From Alphaproteobacteria bacterium (lineage in GTDB: Bacteria > Pseudomonadota > Alphaproteobacteria > JAPYRI01): DNA of 39,350 nucleotides. Shown here one piece after another: positions 24,127 to 33,919 of this stretch. Location: contig JAPYRI010000019.1 of the NCBI GenBank assembly GCA_029941135.1, forward strand, positions 1 through 39,350, given 5' to 3'. The position numbers were made by a program, and so were the translations under genes. A model generated the notes under the pieces. It saw only the letters and a list, made by a program, of their open reading frames with translations. It did not search any database and was not told where the DNA came from. Position 1 is the first letter of the stretch; every line of letters begins with the position of its first letter.

Positions 24127-26265
24127 TCACGCCGCGACGTAAAAGGTCTCGTTCTTTGCCGCCATGTCGCGCAGCAGCTTGGGGGGGCTGAACCGGGGGC
24201 CGTATTTTTGCGCCAGCCGGTCGCATTCCTCAACGAAAGTGCCAACGCCAATGGTATCGATCATGGACAGCACTCCGCCAGTGTAAGGGGCGAACCCCCA
24301 GCCGAAGATGGAGCCGATGTCCGCGTCAATGACATCGGTTACCACGTTCTCTTCCACGCAGCGGGCGGTCTCCACCGCTTGAATGTAAAGGAAGCGCTTC
24401 CTGAGATCATCGAGGTCGGTCTCTTCGACTGACGGAGCAAAATGTTCACCGAGATCCGGCCACAATCGCTTCTTTGCGTCGGTTGGGTAATCGTAAAAAC
24501 CTTTGCCGTCTTTCTTGCCCGCGCGCGACAGCTTCTCGACGAACAAGTCGATCACTTCGTCGCTCGGTCCAGCCTGATACTTGTCTCCCAGATCCTTGCG
24601 GGTTTGGGTCATGACATGGTGCATTAATCCAAGGCTCACTTCGTCGGCCAGCGCCAAGGGTCCCACCGGCATGCCGGCGGCTTTGCCGACGTTCTCGATC
24701 ACTGCCGGCACCACGCCGTCTTTCAACATGGCGATGCCTTCATTGACGTAAGTTGCGAACACCCGGCTGGTATAGAAGCCCCGGCTATCGTTGACCACAA
24801 TCGGTGTTTTTTTGATCTTGCCCACGTAGTCGAGGGTCTTGGCGAGGGTTTCATCCGAGGTCTGCTCGCCCATAATAATTTCGACTAAGGGCATTTTATC
24901 GACCGGCGAAAAGTAGTGAACGCCGATGAAATTGGCCGGACGCGATGAAGCTTTGGCAAGGCCGGTGATCGGCAAGGTTGAGGTATTAGAGCCGAACACG
25001 GCGGTATCTGGAATGACGGCTTCGGCCTTTGCGGTCACGTCAGCCTTAATGCCGCGATCTTCAAACACAGCTTCGATGATCAGGTCGCACCCTTCCAGGT
25101 CGGCATAATCAACGCTCGGTTTGATGAGACCGAGCAGTTTTTCTTTCTTCTCTTCGGTCGACTTTTTGCGTTTGATCGCTTTGTCGAGCAAGGCCTCCGA
25201 ATAGGCTTTGCCTTTCTCGGCATCCTTCAAGGTGCGGTCGATCAAAACCACTTCAATGCCAACCTTGGCCGACACGTAAGCCACACCCGCGCCCATCATG
25301 CCGGCGCCAAGGACGCCAATTTTTTTCGGGTCTGATTTGGCGATACCTTCCGGCCGACGCATCAATTTGTCGGCTTTGCCTTTATTGATGAACAAGCTAC
25401 GCACCATGTTGCTCGCGGTCGGGTCCAGAATGAGCGACGTAAAATAACGCGCCTCGATGCGCAACCCCGCGTCGATGGGCACGATCAACCCTTCGAACAC
25501 GCACGACAGGATCGCTTGAATGGCCGGGTAGTTGTTGCCGGCGCGCGCATGCGCCATGGCGTTACCGGCGATCATAACCTGGGCGCCTTGGGGCGTGTTG
25601 GGCCCGCCACCGGGGATTTTGAATTTCTTGCCGTCCCACGGTTGCACCGGGTTTGGCTCTTCCATCAGCCAGCGTTTGGCTTCACCCAGCAGCTCTTCCG
25701 TCGGCACGACTTTATCAACCAAACCTTTTTGCAGTGCTTTCTGAGGGGGCAAGCCAGTGCCTTCCAGCATCAACTCCAAGGCACCCTGAATGCCGATGAG
25801 GCGCGGCAAGCGCTGGGTGCCGCCGCCGCCCGGCAACAAGCCCACTTTTACTTCCGGCAAGCCAATTTGCGCGCGCGGATTATCCGCCGCGACCCGGTAG
25901 TTGCAGCCGAGGCAGATCTCGAAGCCGCCGCCAAGGGCGGTGCCATTGATTGCCGCCGCGAAAGGTTTGTCGCTTTCTTCCATGCGCCGCATCAGGCCCT
26001 GCATGGCTTGCACACCTTCCATGATGGTCTGCGCGTCCTTGGGTCCCTGAGTCATGCCGAGGATCATCTCCAAGTCGGCGCCGGCAATGAACGAGTCTTT
26101 TCCTGAGGTGACGATGACGCCCTTGACGTTCTCATCACTAATGGCTTTATCGATGGCGTCCGAGAACGCCTTGGTTGACGCGTCGCTGAGCACATTCATC
26201 GAGCGCCCCGGCATGTCCCAGGTGATGGTCGCAATGTTGTCGCTGTCCAGTTCGTAATTGATCAT
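24127..26265 (-). CDS. Bifunctional enoyl-CoA hydratase / 3-hydroxyacyl-CoA dehydrogenase (FadB/FadJ-like)
   Basis: The 712-residue multifunctional beta-oxidation protein has an N-terminal crotonase domain (1-190) with catalytic Glu116 (GGGFEICLG) and Glu138 (GLPEVKVG). A linker follows, then the NAD-binding 3-hydroxyacyl-CoA dehydrogenase domain from about residue 313 ([17 protein letters not shown], GxGxxG at 320-325) with [13 protein letters not shown] and the catalytic His in [19 protein letters not shown]. The C-terminal HAD repeats include [10 protein letters not shown] and [10 protein letters not shown]. It catalyses hydration and oxidation of enoyl-CoA to 3-ketoacyl-CoA, feeding the adjacent thiolase (30-nt gap). 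The ATG has GGGAAA upstream. Confidence 0.96.
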   Translation of the reverse strand: MINYELDSDNIATITWDMPGRSMNVLSDASTKAFSDAIDKAISDENVKGVIVTSGKDSFIAGADLEMILGMTQGPKDAQTIMEGVQAMQGLMRRMEESDKPFAAAINGTALGGGFEICLGCNYRVAADNPRAQIGLPEVKVGLLPGGGGTQRLPRLIGIQGALELMLEGTGLPPQKALQKGLVDKVVPTEELLGEAKRWLMEEPNPVQPWDGKKFKIPGGGPNTPQGAQVMIAGNAMAHARAGNNYPAIQAILSCVFEGLIVPIDAGLRIEARYFTSLILDPTASNMVRSLFINKGKADKLMRRPEGIAKSDPKKIGVLGAGMMGAGVAYVSAKVGIEVVLIDRTLKDAEKGKAYSEALLDKAIKRKKSTEEKKEKLLGLIKPSVDYADLEGCDLIIEAVFEDRGIKADVTAKAEAVIPDTAVFGSNTSTLPITGLAKASSRPANFIGVHYFSPVDKMPLVEIIMGEQTSDETLAKTLDYVGKIKKTPIVVNDSRGFYTSRVFATYVNEGIAMLKDGVVPAVIENVGKAAGMPVGPLALADEVSLGLMHHVMTQTRKDLGDKYQAGPSDEVIDLFVEKLSRAGKKDGKGFYDYPTDAKKRLWPDLGEHFAPSVEETDLDDLRKRFLYIQAVETARCVEENVVTDVIDADIGSIFGWGFAPYTGGVLSMIDTIGVGTFVEECDRLAQKYGPRFSPPKLLRDMAAKNETFYVAA

Positions 26266-26295
26266 TTCAAATTTCCCGTTTGGTGACAGCGGCGC

Positions 26296-27504
26296 TTAAA
26301 CGCGCTCGATAATGGTGGCCGTGCCCATGCCGGCGCCGACGCAAAGCGTGATCAATGCCGTCGACAGATTCCGGCGCTCCAACTCATCCAGCACGGTGCC
26401 GAGGATCATGGCGCCGGTGGCGCCGAGGGGATGGCCCATGGCAATGGCGCCGCCGTTCACGTTGATTTTATCGTGGGGGATGTCGAACGCCTCCATGAAC
26501 CGCAGCACAACCGCGGCAAAAGCTTCATTCAGTTCCCACAAATCGATATCGTCGGCCGTCATACCGGCACGCTTTAAGGCTTTCTCGGCGGCCGCTGCCG
26601 GACCGGTTAGCATGATGCAGGGCTCGGAACCAATACTCGCAAACGAACGAATACGCGCACGCGGGGTGAGGTTTGCCTTGTTGCCGGCCTCTTCGTTGCC
26701 GACCAGAACCGCGGCGGCGCCATCGACGATACCGCTTGAGTTGCCCGCGTGGTGAACGTGGATCATCTTCTCAACTTCCGGATACCGCAGTTGCGCAACC
26801 GCGTCGAAGCCGAACTGTTCGCCCTGCACCTCAAATGCAGGGTTCAATGCCGCCAGCGACTGCATGGTCGCGTCCGGGCGCATGTGCTCGTCGTGGTCCA
26901 AAATAGTGAGCCCATTGATGTCATTCACCGGCACGATCGATTTTTTGAAGTAGCCGTTTTCCTTGGCGTGTTGAGCGCGCTTTTGGCTTTCGATCGCGTA
27001 GGCGTCCACGTCATCGCGGGAATAGCCCCACTTGGTGGCAATCAAATCGGCACCAATGCCTTGCGGTGCAAAATAGGTTTTGAACGCAACTTCCGGGTCC
27101 ACCGGCCACGCGCCACCGCTCGACATCATCGGCACCCGGCTCATGCTTTCAACGCCGCCGCCGATGGCCATGTCCGACTGGCCCGACATGACCTGCGCTG
27201 CCGCCATGTTGGTGGCCTCAAGCCCTGACGCGCAAAAGCGGTTGATCTGAACGCCGGCTGTCGTATCGGCATACCCCGCATCCAGCACCGCGACGCGCGC
27301 GATGTCCGAGCCCTGTTCGCCCACTGGCTCAACGCAGCCCAACACCACATCTTCGACCAGCGACGTGTCGAGGTCGTTACGGTCGCGAATTTGTTGGAGC
27401 ACGGTTTTGGCAAGATAAATAGGAGTTACTTCATGGAGGCTGCCATCTTTTTTACCGCGACCACGGGGGGTGCGCACGGTGTCGTATATAAAAGCATCAG
27501 TCAT
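26296..27504 (-). CDS. Acetyl-CoA C-acyltransferase (thiolase, FadA-type)
   Basis: The 402-residue degradative thiolase cleaves 3-ketoacyl-CoA. The active-site Cys91 is in [12 protein letters not shown], the catalytic His in [15 protein letters not shown], and the second Cys in [14 protein letters not shown] near the C-terminus. Full length for the family. The ATG at 27504 is chosen because the conserved start [18 protein letters not shown] follows it and GAGGGAGAG lies upstream. The longer frame to 27597 would add a non-homologous leader. It forms a functional pair with the FadB/J-like gene downstream. Confidence 0.96.
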   Translation of the reverse strand: MTDAFIYDTVRTPRGRGKKDGSLHEVTPIYLAKTVLQQIRDRNDLDTSLVEDVVLGCVEPVGEQGSDIARVAVLDAGYADTTAGVQINRFCASGLEATNMAAAQVMSGQSDMAIGGGVESMSRVPMMSSGGAWPVDPEVAFKTYFAPQGIGADLIATKWGYSRDDVDAYAIESQKRAQHAKENGYFKKSIVPVNDINGLTILDHDEHMRPDATMQSLAALNPAFEVQGEQFGFDAVAQLRYPEVEKMIHVHHAGNSSGIVDGAAAVLVGNEEAGNKANLTPRARIRSFASIGSEPCIMLTGPAAAAEKALKRAGMTADDIDLWELNEAFAAVVLRFMEAFDIPHDKINVNGGAIAMGHPLGATGAMILGTVLDELERRNLSTALITLCVGAGMGTATIIERV

Positions 27505-27580
27505 TTGGGTCTCTCCCTCGTCTAGAGCCGGGTGGGCGTGGAGCAATCCCAGAAACCCGGCAAATTTAAATTTTAAACGA

Positions 27581-28723
27581 TCAAATGGTGCGGCCAATCA
27601 GTTCTTTCATGATCTCGGATGTGCCGGCGTAAATACGCTGGACGCGTGCACCCGCCCACATGCGCGATATGGGGTACTCACTCATATAACCATAGCCACC
27701 AAACAACTGCAGGCATTCGTCCATCACTTCAAACTCCATTTCACTGGTCCAGAGCTTGACCATGGCGCCGGTGGTGACATCAAGATTGCCCTCCAGGAGC
27801 AATTCGATGCACCGGTCAACGAACATGCGCCCGGCGGTCACTTTGGTCTTAACTTCGGCAAGCTTGAAACGGGTATTCTGGAAATCGGCGATCGCGCGAC
27901 CGAAAGCTTTCCGTTCTTTTACATACTCCGCCGTAATCCTTAAAGCGGCCTCGGCAGCCGCCACAGCTTGAACGCCAACTAAAAGACGCTCTTGGGGCAA
28001 TTGTTCCATCAGTTGAATGAAGCCTTGACCTGATTCTGCGCCCAGCAGATTGCTGGTTGGCACCCGCACATCGTCGAAGAACAACTCGGACGTGTCTTGC
28101 GCGTGGCACCCGACCTTCTCCAAATTGCGGCCGCGCTTGAAGCCGTCCGCGTCGTCGGTTTCAACGACAATGAGGCTGGTGCCCTTGGCCCCCATTTCCG
28201 GGTCAGTCTTGGCGACTACGATAATGAGGTTGGCGTTTTGTCCGTTGGTGATGAAAGTTTTTTGGCCGTTGATCACGTAATGATTGCCGTCCTTGACGGC
28301 GGTCATTTTGATGCCCTGAAGGTCGCTGCCGGTGCCTGGTTCGGTCATTGCAATGGCGCCGATCAGTTCGCCGGTGGCCATTTTGGGCAGCCAGTTTTGC
28401 TTTTGATCCTCGGAACCGTAGTTCTCGATATAAGGAGCAACAATATCGTTATGCAGTCCCCACCCCGGTCCCTCAATTAAGGCGTCCGCCATTTCTTCAA
28501 CGAGAATGGTTGTATGAAGGAAACTGCCGCCTGCGCCGCCATACTCTTCCGGTTGGCTCATGCACAACAGACCGGCTTCACCGGCTTTATACCAGATTTC
28601 CTTGGGCACTATACCGTCGGCAAGCCACTGATCAACGTGGGGGACGCATTCCCGGTCGAGAAACTTGCGTACGTGAGTGCGAAAAATATCGTGGCCTTCG
28701 TCGAAAGGTAGTGACCGTATCAT
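27581..28723 (-). CDS. Acyl-CoA dehydrogenase, LCAD-like
   Basis: FAD enzyme of 380 residues that introduces the 2,3-double bond of acyl-CoA. It has [17 protein letters not shown] near residue 121 (substrate/FAD region), [12 protein letters not shown] near 150, and the C-terminal [40 protein letters not shown]. The usual C-terminal catalytic Glu of MCAD (YEGT) is Ala here. Instead, Glu245 in LPQERLLVG matches the base position of long-chain/isovaleryl dehydrogenases. I start at the ATG at 28723, with GGGAG upstream, one codon after a TTG. It lies in the MerR-led operon. Confidence 0.94.
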   Translation of the reverse strand: MIRSLPFDEGHDIFRTHVRKFLDRECVPHVDQWLADGIVPKEIWYKAGEAGLLCMSQPEEYGGAGGSFLHTTILVEEMADALIEGPGWGLHNDIVAPYIENYGSEDQKQNWLPKMATGELIGAIAMTEPGTGSDLQGIKMTAVKDGNHYVINGQKTFITNGQNANLIIVVAKTDPEMGAKGTSLIVVETDDADGFKRGRNLEKVGCHAQDTSELFFDDVRVPTSNLLGAESGQGFIQLMEQLPQERLLVGVQAVAAAEAALRITAEYVKERKAFGRAIADFQNTRFKLAEVKTKVTAGRMFVDRCIELLLEGNLDVTTGAMVKLWTSEMEFEVMDECLQLFGGYGYMSEYPISRMWAGARVQRIYAGTSEIMKELIGRTI

Positions 28724-28774
28724 CAAGTAAGCTCCCAGCTTTGTGACCGTTATAATTTTTGAATTAATTTCCAG

Positions 28775-30565
28775 CTAAAATGCGTCAGCGTCGAGCGCCA
28801 TCACTGTATCGGCGCCGCTTTCGATCTTTTTCAAAAGCGCGCCGGTGTCCGGCAACATGCGCTCCATAAAGAAGCGCGCCGTGGCGACTTTGTTCTCATA
28901 GAACGCTATGTCTTCCGCTTCATTGGCAATTTTGGCGACCGCCACTTTTGCCATCTGGGCCCACATATAGCCGGTCGCGGCCAACCCGAACAGGGTCATG
29001 TAGTCGTATGAGCCAGCCCCAGCATTGTCCGGTTTTTGCATGGCGTTTTGCATAAACCATAGTGTCGCCTGCTGCAGATGGTCGATTGCTTCGGCTACGG
29101 GCGTCGTAAACTCGGACATCTGGCTATCGTCTTTGTGGGCGTCGACAAATCCACCCACTTCGGCAAAGAAAGCGCGGATGGCGCGGCCACCGTTGGCGGC
29201 CAATTTGCGGCCCACCAAGTCGAGTGACTGTATACCGTTGGTGCCCTCGTATAATTGGGCAATGCGGGCATCGCGGACGAACTGCTCCATACCCCATTCG
29301 TGAATGTAGCCATGCCCGCCAAAGCATTGAACGCCTAAATTGCAGCTATCGAAGCCGTAATCGGTCAAAAAGCCCTTGATCACCGGTGTCGTGAGTGCGA
29401 CCCAGTCGTCGGCTGCCTCGCGCGCCGCTTCGTCCGGGTGACGCAATTGTATGTCGAGTTTTAAGGCAGTCCACAATGCGAACGCGCGCGCGCCTTCATT
29501 GAACGCGCGCATGGTCATCAGCATGCGGCGTACATCCGGGTGGACAATGATCGGATCGGCGGCTTGGTCGGGCTCCTTTGCCCCCGTCAGTGACCGGCCG
29601 GAACGCCGGTCCTTGGCATATTCAACCGCGTTCTGATAGGCGATCTCGGACAGGGCCAAGCCTTGCAGGCCGACCCCCAAGCGCGCCGAATTCATCATGG
29701 TGAACATGCCGAACAAACCTTTGTTCTCTGCCCCCACCAGATAGCCAAACGCGTCTTCATAGTTGAGTACGCAAGTGGCCGAGCCTTTTATGCCCATCTT
29801 GTGTTCTATGGAGCCACAGGTAACCCCGTTGCGCGCGCCCAGGCTCCCGTCATCGTTGACCATAAACTTGGGCACAACGAATAAGCTGATTCCTTTGGAG
29901 CCCTCGGGCGCGTCAATGATGCGTGCCAGCACCAAATGAATGATGTTCTCGGTCATGTCGTGATCGCCGGCGGAAATGAAGATTTTAGTACCGGTGATTT
30001 TATAGCTGCCGTCGTCTTGCGGGGCGGCCTTGGTCCGCAGCAGTCCCAGATCGGTTCCGCACTGGGACTCGGTCAGATTCATGGTCCCGGTCCATTTGCC
30101 GCTAATTAAATTTGGCAGATAAATCGACTTGAGTTCTTCGCTGCCATGGGCGTGAAGAGCGTGAATGGCGCCATGGGTAAGACCGGAATACATGCTGAAA
30201 GATTGATTGGATGCGCTCATCATTTCGGCAAAAGCGGTTCCCAAGAAGGCGGGTAATTCCTGACCGCCATATTCGGCGGGGGATGTAAGGCCGTTCCAAC
30301 CGCCATCGGTGTATGTTTTGTAGGCTTCCTTAAACCCCGCCGGAGTCGTCACTTCGCCGTCTTTAAACGTGCAACCTTCCAGATCGCCCGACTGATTAAT
30401 TGGATGAATAACTCCTTCACATAGCTTCGCACCTTCTTCCAAAATCGCATCCACTGTGTCTGGCGTTGCATCTTCAAAGCCCGGCAGGTTGCTGTAATTT
30501 TCGACTTCAAGAAGTTCGTGCAGAACAAATCGAATGTCACGGAGCGGTGCTTGGTAGCTTGGCAT
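28775..30565 (-). CDS. FadE-type acyl-CoA dehydrogenase with C-terminal extension
   Basis: Large 596-residue acyl-CoA dehydrogenase of the class with an added C-terminal helical domain (about residues 465-596). The N-terminus [21 protein letters not shown] is typical of alphaproteobacterial FadE-like proteins. [17 protein letters not shown] near 162 and [14 protein letters not shown] near 191 form the FAD/substrate site. Glu440 in [13 protein letters not shown] is the likely catalytic base, at the MCAD-type position. The ATG at 30565 follows AGGAT; the upstream frame to 30613 lacks homologous sequence. It is the first enzyme gene after merR (81-nt gap) and is paired with an LCAD-type enzyme, suggesting two chain-length specificities. 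Confidence 0.95.
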   Translation of the reverse strand: MPSYQAPLRDIRFVLHELLEVENYSNLPGFEDATPDTVDAILEEGAKLCEGVIHPINQSGDLEGCTFKDGEVTTPAGFKEAYKTYTDGGWNGLTSPAEYGGQELPAFLGTAFAEMMSASNQSFSMYSGLTHGAIHALHAHGSEELKSIYLPNLISGKWTGTMNLTESQCGTDLGLLRTKAAPQDDGSYKITGTKIFISAGDHDMTENIIHLVLARIIDAPEGSKGISLFVVPKFMVNDDGSLGARNGVTCGSIEHKMGIKGSATCVLNYEDAFGYLVGAENKGLFGMFTMMNSARLGVGLQGLALSEIAYQNAVEYAKDRRSGRSLTGAKEPDQAADPIIVHPDVRRMLMTMRAFNEGARAFALWTALKLDIQLRHPDEAAREAADDWVALTTPVIKGFLTDYGFDSCNLGVQCFGGHGYIHEWGMEQFVRDARIAQLYEGTNGIQSLDLVGRKLAANGGRAIRAFFAEVGGFVDAHKDDSQMSEFTTPVAEAIDHLQQATLWFMQNAMQKPDNAGAGSYDYMTLFGLAATGYMWAQMAKVAVAKIANEAEDIAFYENKVATARFFMERMLPDTGALLKKIESGADTVMALDADAF

Positions 30566-30646
30566 GGATTGTGATCCTGAATCTGTGAAAGTGCCAATGT
30601 TTGCCGCAGGCAAGCTGTTTTGATGCCAGAGCGGTTATTTTATTTT

Positions 30647-31105
30647 TTACTCGGCGGCCGCCTCGGGGTGTTCTAAATACTCAGGGTCAGTCCCGGCAGG
30701 CATGGGCATTTCGAACTTGATCGGCCCACTGTTCGCTTGAAGAAAAACTTCGATTTTGCGGCTGTCGTTACGAAGTTCAAAAATGACTTGATCCAAATCC
30801 TGCTTTTGCCGCTCGAGGATCGCGATGCGGCGTTGAACTTTTTCCAAAACCGCACTGGCCTGCCCCACCTGGCCATCGTCAAGATCATACAAGTCGAGCA
30901 TTTCGCCGATTTCGGCCAGAGAAAAACCCACGCGCTTGCCGCGCAGTATGAGGTAAAGACGCCCCCGATCGCGGAAGGTATAAATTCGGTTTTGTCCCGC
31001 GCGGGCAGGGTTCAGTAGTCCCCGGTCTTCGTAATAGCGAATAGCCCGGGGGGTGACGTCAAATTCCGACGCCAATTGCGATATTGTGTAGGTATGGTCA
31101 GGCAT
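30647..31105 (-). CDS. MerR-family transcriptional regulator (LiuR-like)
   Basis: The 152-residue regulator starts with the winged-helix DNA-binding domain YTISQLASEFDVTPRAIRYYEDRGLLNPARAGQNRIYTF, then the MerR wing and a dimerisation coiled coil (ASAVLEKVQRRIAILERQKQDLDQVIFELR, about 82-112). There are no metal-binding cysteines, so metal sensing is unlikely. Sequence and context resemble LiuR-type regulators of branched-chain amino acid and fatty acid degradation. The gene heads a minus-strand operon of beta-oxidation genes. Its promoter contains a LiuR-type palindrome inside a normal 17-bp spacer, which suggests repression rather than MerR-style activation. Confidence 0.9.
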   Translation of the reverse strand: MPDHTYTISQLASEFDVTPRAIRYYEDRGLLNPARAGQNRIYTFRDRGRLYLILRGKRVGFSLAEIGEMLDLYDLDDGQVGQASAVLEKVQRRIAILERQKQDLDQVIFELRNDSRKIEVFLQANSGPIKFEMPMPAGTDPEYLEHPEAAAE

Positions 31106-31141
31106 GTACCGGCACCCCTATCCCAGTTGAAAAGGTGCGCA

Positions 31142-31170
31142 TGTATAGTTTACGTTTACGTCAACGTCAA
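31142..31170 (-). promoter_or_regulatory. Promoter with embedded LiuR-type operator for the merR/beta-oxidation operon
   Basis: On the minus strand, TTGACG (31165-31170) and TATACA (31142-31147) form a -35/-10 pair with a 17-nt spacer, 37 nt upstream of the merR ATG. The plus-strand reading 31155-31170 is TTTACGTCAACGTCAA, an imperfect palindrome of TTTACGT and ACGTCAA half sites, matching my memory of LiuR motifs. A further TTTACGT half site lies at 31149-31155. Binding there would cover the -35 and spacer. Confidence 0.78.
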
Positions 31171-31228
31171 TCATTTTTACAGGACACGGACTTTTATTTT
31201 CCCATGATCGGAAATGACTCTTTGCTCG

Positions 31229-31262
31229 TAGCGTAAATTGAGCTTTAGTAGTGATTACGCTA
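31229..31262. repeat. 8-bp inverted repeat upstream of the TauE-type gene
   Basis: TAGCGTAA (31229-31236) and TTACGCTA (31255-31262) are perfect inverted repeats with an 18-nt spacer, 51 nt before the TauE start. It could be an operator or a leader hairpin for the sulfur module. Nothing else supports it. Confidence 0.35.
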
Positions 31263-31313
31263 GGAACTCTGCGGTTGCTAGAAATTCACTGAGTATTAAT
31301 GTAGAACCCGTCC

Positions 31314-32231
31314 ATGCAGATATATCTGCCAATTGCCGAGCTTTCCGTAAATGTATTTCTCCTTCTAGGATTGGGCGGAGCCGTCGGCTTGCTGTCCGGC
31401 ATGTTCGGGGTTGGCGGCGGCTTTTTGATGACGCCTCTGCTGATTTTTTCTGGCATTCCCCCTATTGTCGCGGTGGCTACGGAAGCTAATCAAATCGTCG
31501 CCTCCTCGGTTTCGGGCGTGCTCGCCCATTGGCGACGCGACGCGGTTGATGTTAAAATGGGGCTGGTGCTGGTATTTGGCGGCTCAATTGGAGCTGGCGT
31601 GGGGGTCACCCTTTTTCGGTATTTACGCGATCTAGGCCACGTGGACCTGCTTATTTCCGGGGCTTATGTTCTGTTTTTGGGTACGATTGGCTCGTTAATG
31701 CTGGCGGAAAGTCTGAAAGCGGTCATCCGCCGACGCAGGGGCACGGTTAAACGGCGCAAATTGCATCAGCACATGTGGGTGCATGGGCTTCCGTTCAAAA
31801 TGCGATTTCGCAAATCGAAACTATACATTAGTGCCATATTGCCCATGGGGATTGGCTTCCTGGTCGGCGTTTTGGCGGCGATTATGGGGGTTGGCGGCGG
31901 GTTCATTATGGTTCCAGCCATGATTTACTTGCTTGGTATGCCAACGGGCGTGGTCGTCGGCACGTCCCTGTTTCAGATAATTTTCGTCACCGCGATTGTC
32001 ACCATGCTGCATGCTGTCAACACTCAGGCGGTTGACGTCATGCTGGCGCTCATTCTTTTGTCTGGCGCCGTTGTCGGGGCCCAGGTGGGGGCAAAGTTGA
32101 GCGGCAAAATTCGCGGGGAAGAATTGCGCACTTTGCTGGCGCTGATGGTTATCGGGGTCTGTGCGCGTATGGCATATGGCTTGGTCGCCACGCCCGAAGA
32201 TCCGTTCTCGGTCGTACCGGCGCTGGGCTAG
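31314..32231 (+). CDS. TauE/SafE-family (DUF81) membrane transporter
   Basis: Inner-membrane protein of 305 residues with about eight hydrophobic helices. The two TauE repeats are visible as GLLSGMFGVGGGFLMTPLLIF near residue 25 and GVLAAIMGVGGGFIMVPAMIY near 190, each with the diagnostic G-x-G-G-G-F. Members export sulfite, sulfoacetate or related organosulfur anions; this one cannot be assigned a substrate. A basic cytoplasmic loop (RRRRGTVKRRK) divides the halves. No good ribosome-binding site precedes the ATG, so the start is less certain. The TIGR02186 gene follows after 12 nt. Confidence 0.92.
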   Translation: MQIYLPIAELSVNVFLLLGLGGAVGLLSGMFGVGGGFLMTPLLIFSGIPPIVAVATEANQIVASSVSGVLAHWRRDAVDVKMGLVLVFGGSIGAGVGVTLFRYLRDLGHVDLLISGAYVLFLGTIGSLMLAESLKAVIRRRRGTVKRRKLHQHMWVHGLPFKMRFRKSKLYISAILPMGIGFLVGVLAAIMGVGGGFIMVPAMIYLLGMPTGVVVGTSLFQIIFVTAIVTMLHAVNTQAVDVMLALILLSGAVVGAQVGAKLSGKIRGEELRTLLALMVIGVCARMAYGLVATPEDPFSVVPALG

Positions 32232-32243
32232 GGGCGGCTTAAT

Positions 32244-33062
32244 ATGCAAACGTCTCGTTCTTGGATATTTTCAGCGGCCCGGAGAGGCACGGTAGGCTTA
32301 AGTACCGTCCTCATATTTTTGTCGATTGCTGAGCGGGCCGGGGCGGCGGAACCACTGGTAACCGATATTTCCGAACGCTTAATCTCCATATCATCGGATT
32401 TCACCGGAACTGAGCTTTTGTTGTTCGGTGCGCTAGGCGAAGTAGCAGAAGGTGAGCGCGGCGACGTGGTTGTTGTGGTAAGGGGACCGACACAGCGCAT
32501 GATGGTGCGCAAAAAGAAAAGGCGCGCCGGTATTTGGGTGAATACTCAAGCGGTAACCTTTGAAGACGTGCCTGGGTTTTATGCCATTTCCGCGTCCGGA
32601 CGCCTGGAAGATATTGCCCCTCTAAGTTTGCTGGCCCGGCATCAGATCGGGCTTGATCATCTGCGCTTTAAACCAACGCCGGATTCTCGCACCGTTGTGC
32701 TGGCGAGCCCGGAAAGATTACAAGGTTATCGCGAGGCGATGGTCCGCACTTTGAAGCGAGAGGGATTGTTTAGCGAAGAAGTGGACAGTATTAGGTTCAT
32801 GAGCGACACCCTGTTCAGGACGAGAATTGCCTTTCCCGCGAAAGTGCCAGTTGGCAATTATCGCGCTGAAGTGTACCTGATCCGGAATGGTCAGGTAGTC
32901 CCTGGCGGCGCCCAGTCTTCGCCTATATTTGTTGATAAGGTAGGTATTGGCCGCGCGATCTTTAATTTCGCGCACCGCCAGCCGGAGATTTACGGCGTGG
33001 TCGCTGTTTTGCTGGCATTATTCGCCGGGTGGGTCGCGGCGACCGTGTTTCGTAAGTTATAA
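32244..33062 (+). CDS. TIGR02186-family periplasmic protein
   Basis: Uncharacterised family of 272 residues. It has a signal peptide (residues about 14-34, with AERAGAAE at the cleavage zone), a mostly beta extracytoplasmic domain (LVTDISERLISISSDFTGTELLLFGAL, VVVVRGPTQRMMVRKKKR, WVNTQAVTFEDVPGFYAISAS), and a C-terminal helix (VVAVLLALFAGWVAATVF) that anchors it to the membrane. I recognise it as TIGR02186, often next to TauE-type transporters in alphaproteobacteria. No catalytic motif or cysteine pair is visible. It is cotranscribed with TauE (12-nt gap) and the CcdA-like gene (55-nt gap). Function unknown. Confidence 0.85.
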   Translation: MQTSRSWIFSAARRGTVGLSTVLIFLSIAERAGAAEPLVTDISERLISISSDFTGTELLLFGALGEVAEGERGDVVVVVRGPTQRMMVRKKKRRAGIWVNTQAVTFEDVPGFYAISASGRLEDIAPLSLLARHQIGLDHLRFKPTPDSRTVVLASPERLQGYREAMVRTLKREGLFSEEVDSIRFMSDTLFRTRIAFPAKVPVGNYRAEVYLIRNGQVVPGGAQSSPIFVDKVGIGRAIFNFAHRQPEIYGVVAVLLALFAGWVAATVFRKL

Positions 33063-33117
33063 TCAGCGGCACCGGGCTAGGCGTCCGCATACATTCGCAA
33101 AATGGAGTTGCCAAACA

Positions 33118-33864
33118 TTGGCTGGACTTGAGGTGTCCTATTTGGCGGCCGCCGGCGGTGGCATCGCGAGTTTTCTATCGCCCTGCGTGCTGCCCTTGGT
33201 ACCGGCATATTTGTGTTTCGTAACCGGGTCCACATTGGACGAGCTTGCTGGCTCCGACGATCAAGAGGCCAGTGTCACCACTGCCCATGCGGTTTCAGCC
33301 TCGCTTTCTTTTGTGCTTGGATTCTCGACCGTATTTGTCGCCTTGGGCGCATCCGCCTCGGCGGTAAGTGCCGGTTTGCGGGAGAATCAAACCCTACTGG
33401 CACAGGCCGCCGGCCTCATTATTATTGCGCTCGGCTTGCACTATGTTGGACTGTTCAGGATCGGCCTGCTGAACCGGGAAATTCGCTTCAATCCGGCGAC
33501 CAAATTACCGGGCTGGTTCGGCGCTTATGTGATCGGCGTCGCTTTTGCCTTTGGCTGGACCCCTTGTATTGGACCCATTCTCGGCACCATTCTGGCCATC
33601 GCGGCCACCCGCGATACCCTTGGTTTTGGCATTTCATTGCTGGCCGTATATTCTTTGGGCCTTGGCGTGCCGTTTGTTGTTGCAGCGATGAGTATCCGCT
33701 CATTCACCGGATTTTTTCAAGGATTCCGCCGCCACTTACGCACGGTCGAGATGGTGGCCGGCGTGCTTCTCATCGGCACCGGGGTTATGTTTGTGACCGG
33801 CTCTTTTCAGGAGCTCGGCTATCTCATGCAGGCATGGTTCCCGGATCTCGAAAACATCGGTTGA
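33118..33864 (+). CDS. ccdA: CcdA-type cytochrome c biogenesis / thiol-disulfide transporter
   Basis: Six-helix inner-membrane protein of 248 residues that passes electrons from cytoplasmic thioredoxin to periplasmic thiols. The two redox cysteines are Cys23 (FLSPCVLPLVPAYLCF) and Cys150 (FGWTPCIGPILG), each in the conserved xPC context. The TTG at 33118 is the proposed start, with GGAG about 10 nt upstream. It gives the expected N-terminus AGLEVSYLAAAGGGIASF, and a GTG at 33133 is the alternative. The open frame continues upstream inside the previous gene but is not homologous. No cytochrome c or TlpA/CcmG partner gene is in the window. Confidence 0.92.
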   Translation: MAGLEVSYLAAAGGGIASFLSPCVLPLVPAYLCFVTGSTLDELAGSDDQEASVTTAHAVSASLSFVLGFSTVFVALGASASAVSAGLRENQTLLAQAAGLIIIALGLHYVGLFRIGLLNREIRFNPATKLPGWFGAYVIGVAFAFGWTPCIGPILGTILAIAATRDTLGFGISLLAVYSLGLGVPFVVAAMSIRSFTGFFQGFRRHLRTVEMVAGVLLIGTGVMFVTGSFQELGYLMQAWFPDLENIG

Positions 33865-33919
33865 GATCAATCTTGGTCTAGACCCCGTGGCGGTCCCCGG
33901 TCGTATGCCGGTCAACCGT

